Shown here: piece by piece, positions 62,201-64,000 of the stretch
How positions within the stretch are numbered: the first letter of the stretch is position 1
How the letters are laid out: every line of letters starts with the position of its first letter
Assembly (NCBI GenBank): GCA_037833965.1
Contig: AP031356.1
Coordinates: forward strand, 7,400,501 to 7,464,500
DNA length: 64,000 nucleotides
DNA from: Marchantia polymorpha subsp. ruderalis
Taxonomy: Eukaryota > Streptophyta > Marchantiopsida > Marchantiales > Marchantiaceae
Direction of reading: 5' to 3'
Notes under the pieces: model-generated
Told to the model about the DNA's origin: nothing
The model's database searches: none
What the model saw: the letters and a program-made list of their open reading frames with translations, nothing else
Program-made: the position numbers and the translations under genes

Positions 62201-64000
62201 GAGAATGAGGGAGAGAGAAAGACAACACAGTGTGTACAATACAGAATGTTCCATGCGATGCAGTCAAAGAGTCTGGCACTCTCTGCAGTGATGGAATCAC
62301 GCAATACCTGGAAGACGGTGTCCGTCTGCTATGTGAAGTCCGACTCGTCTCTCCGAGATTTTGTCGGAAGATGAAGAAGTAGAGGTTGAAGTATGACTGG
62401 CATGAAGTGCAAGCTGAACGAGTGGTGGGTTGAAGAGTAGATAGATCTTCCTCCAGTCAAGGCCAAACGTAAAGTTTTGGCCATGGAGAAGAAGACGGAG
62501 CTTCATGCACGCACAGCTGCTTCGCCGCATCATGTGTTTAGGACTCGTCAAAATAAATGTGCACCATTTTCCTCGACCGTGGCAGTCGACAGCTTCTCCC
62601 TCAACTGTTGTCTCAAACAAAAGCTCATCAAGCCCCGATTACTAACTCTCCTGGAGCGGAGCTCGGGCACACCCATTTATCACATCACTACCTTCTGAGC
62701 ATGACCAGTAGTTTACTTGGCAGGCTAATAAATATCTACCGGCCTCTATAGCAGCATAGGACAACAACATGGTACGAGAGAAGGCCATGTCCGCATCTCC
62801 ACCATGCCATGCAATGCCATGACCTTCGACACCGTCCATCCATTGCAACTTCTTTGGTTTCATGGATCCTCCCTCCCACTCTTTGGGCTCTATCACTCGG
62901 TACACATCCATGAAGAAATAAGAGTCCAGTGAGCACCCGCGTTTTTCGTGCTCAAAGCACATGCCCCAGTGTGACAGTGGCATTTGGTAGGAATCGGAGA
63001 GACAAAAGCAATATTGTTTATTTCCAAGTTTTTCAAAGCGCTGACATGGTCTGAGTCTCAGGGTTGACACGAGAGGACGAAGAAGAGGGATAAGGAGGAG
63101 GGGAAATCATGCCACTCGCCTTGAGCATAAAGATCCATTCTAGGATTGTTAGGACATGCACTTTATGCCGTTGTTGTAGATTTCATCGTTCTCTGTGATT
63201 TCCCTCGAAGGAGGAATGCAGGAAGGTGCAGTGGACGGGACGGGAGAAGCGCGAAGGGACCGGGACGCACACACTTGCGCACATGTTCGATTACCTTGTG
63301 TGAGTTCCACACTGAAGTGGAATTTGAAGTCTTCCAACTGACCGACCGACCAATCAGCCGATGGGCCGCTGCTGGATGCCCCACACATGACGCATCCTAG
63401 CCCATCCCATGGACAAGAAAAGTGTTGGGCTGCCGGGATCAAGGCGTGGCCGGTGACGGGGATAACATTGCCATGGGTTGGATTGTGGGCTGGGGTATTC
63501 TTAGGCATGACATGGTGAGACGAGATTGCAGGTGGTTAAGGGAGGCAGCAATCAAGGAAGGGACGGAGGCAGGCCAAGGATTGTCCATCGGACAAGGTCT
63601 TTGGAAATCGCTGCTTGACCGTGTCGTGAGAATATTTCACAAGCAGCACAGTGGTGCATCGAAGCCTTGTGTAGTAAAGACGAGAACAAAACTGAAGCAA
63701 GGATGACATTTGGTTGCGATTTGCCCCAACTGTGCGCCACGCGAGGCCAAGCACTGCGATGGAGGATTAGGGAGTCGAGTCACGCTAGACGCCGACTTTG
63801 GGCACAGAAATTCTGGAGCTGGGCAAATCTGTGGGGCCCAGCTGATGCGAGAACGAGATCAGCAGTACGAGACCTCGCATCCCTAAGCGACATCATATGT
63901 CACGCATGCGTGTGCATTCTACCGTATACCGTATCAGCCTCATCTTTTCCCGCTTATGTTCGTTATGGGTGGGGCCAGGCCAGGCCAGGCCAGCATGGGA
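59297..64000. other. Right flank, no supported gene
   Basis: Frames up to 142 codons occur on both strands but none has a domain or supported splice sites. The GC-rich part next to the hAT element (59297-59700) contains a CTCG run near 59511-59530 and a 136-codon minus-strand frame that ends inside the element; I could not decide whether it is coding. A GGCCA pentamer run closes the window at about 63974-63994. Confidence 0.5.

Noticed and set aside
1-64000. CRISPR arrays, bacterial operons, rRNA genes or organelle insertions
   Set aside because: No regularly spaced direct repeats, no ribosomal sequence and no stretch resembling plastid or mitochondrial genes was seen; gene structure is eukaryotic.

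Overview
The window reads as nuclear DNA of a land plant, most likely a bryophyte and perhaps a liverwort such as Marchantia. The reasons are spliceosomal genes with short GT-AG introns, a jasmonate ZIM-domain (JAZ) repressor with intact TIFY and Jas motifs that is unusually long (about 596 residues), low gene density, long CT/GA- and CAG-rich leader-like stretches, and a plant-type hAT element. The species assignment is inference; no organism marker was seen.

Layout. 1-3.8 kb: no supported gene. 3.85-4.41 kb (-): a small single-exon gene (185 aa, unrecognised) with a CT- and CAG-rich leader and a TATA box near 5.2 kb. 5.2-11.5 kb: intergenic, with an AT-rich patch (about 7.4-8.9 kb) holding decayed tandem duplications. 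11.58-21.04 kb (+): a 23-exon gene for a 1,481-residue Munc13/UNC-13-like MUN-domain protein ending in two GRAM/PH-like modules. 21.0-22.7 kb: convergent spacer with interlocked hairpins. 22.67-25.59 kb (-): a multi-exon gene of unknown family (about 350 aa). 25.6-27.2 kb: its upstream region, with a 33-nt hairpin whose loop region carries a TATA motif. 27.2-44.3 kb: a 17-kb AT-rich, apparently gene-free block with spaced inverted repeats, a 135-bp tandem duplication and a run of 20 C. 44.3-47.46 kb: upstream and leader region of the JAZ gene, with two G-boxes. 47.46-51.06 kb (+): the JAZ gene, seven coding exons. 51-58.9 kb: no supported gene; includes a GC-rich low-complexity zone (53.5-54.7 kb). 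58.91-59.29 kb: a complete 378-bp non-autonomous hAT element with an 8-bp target duplication. 59.3-64 kb: no supported gene.

How the genes relate. They look like independent neighbours, not a cluster. The MUN/GRAM gene and the unknown minus-strand gene are tail to tail. The JAZ gene lies across the AT-rich block and belongs to COI1-JAZ-MYC hormone signalling; G-boxes upstream fit the MYC-driven feedback known for JAZ genes. Exon joins were worked out by hand from GT-AG sites and reading phase. For the MUN/GRAM and JAZ genes every junction keeps phase and the total is divisible by three.
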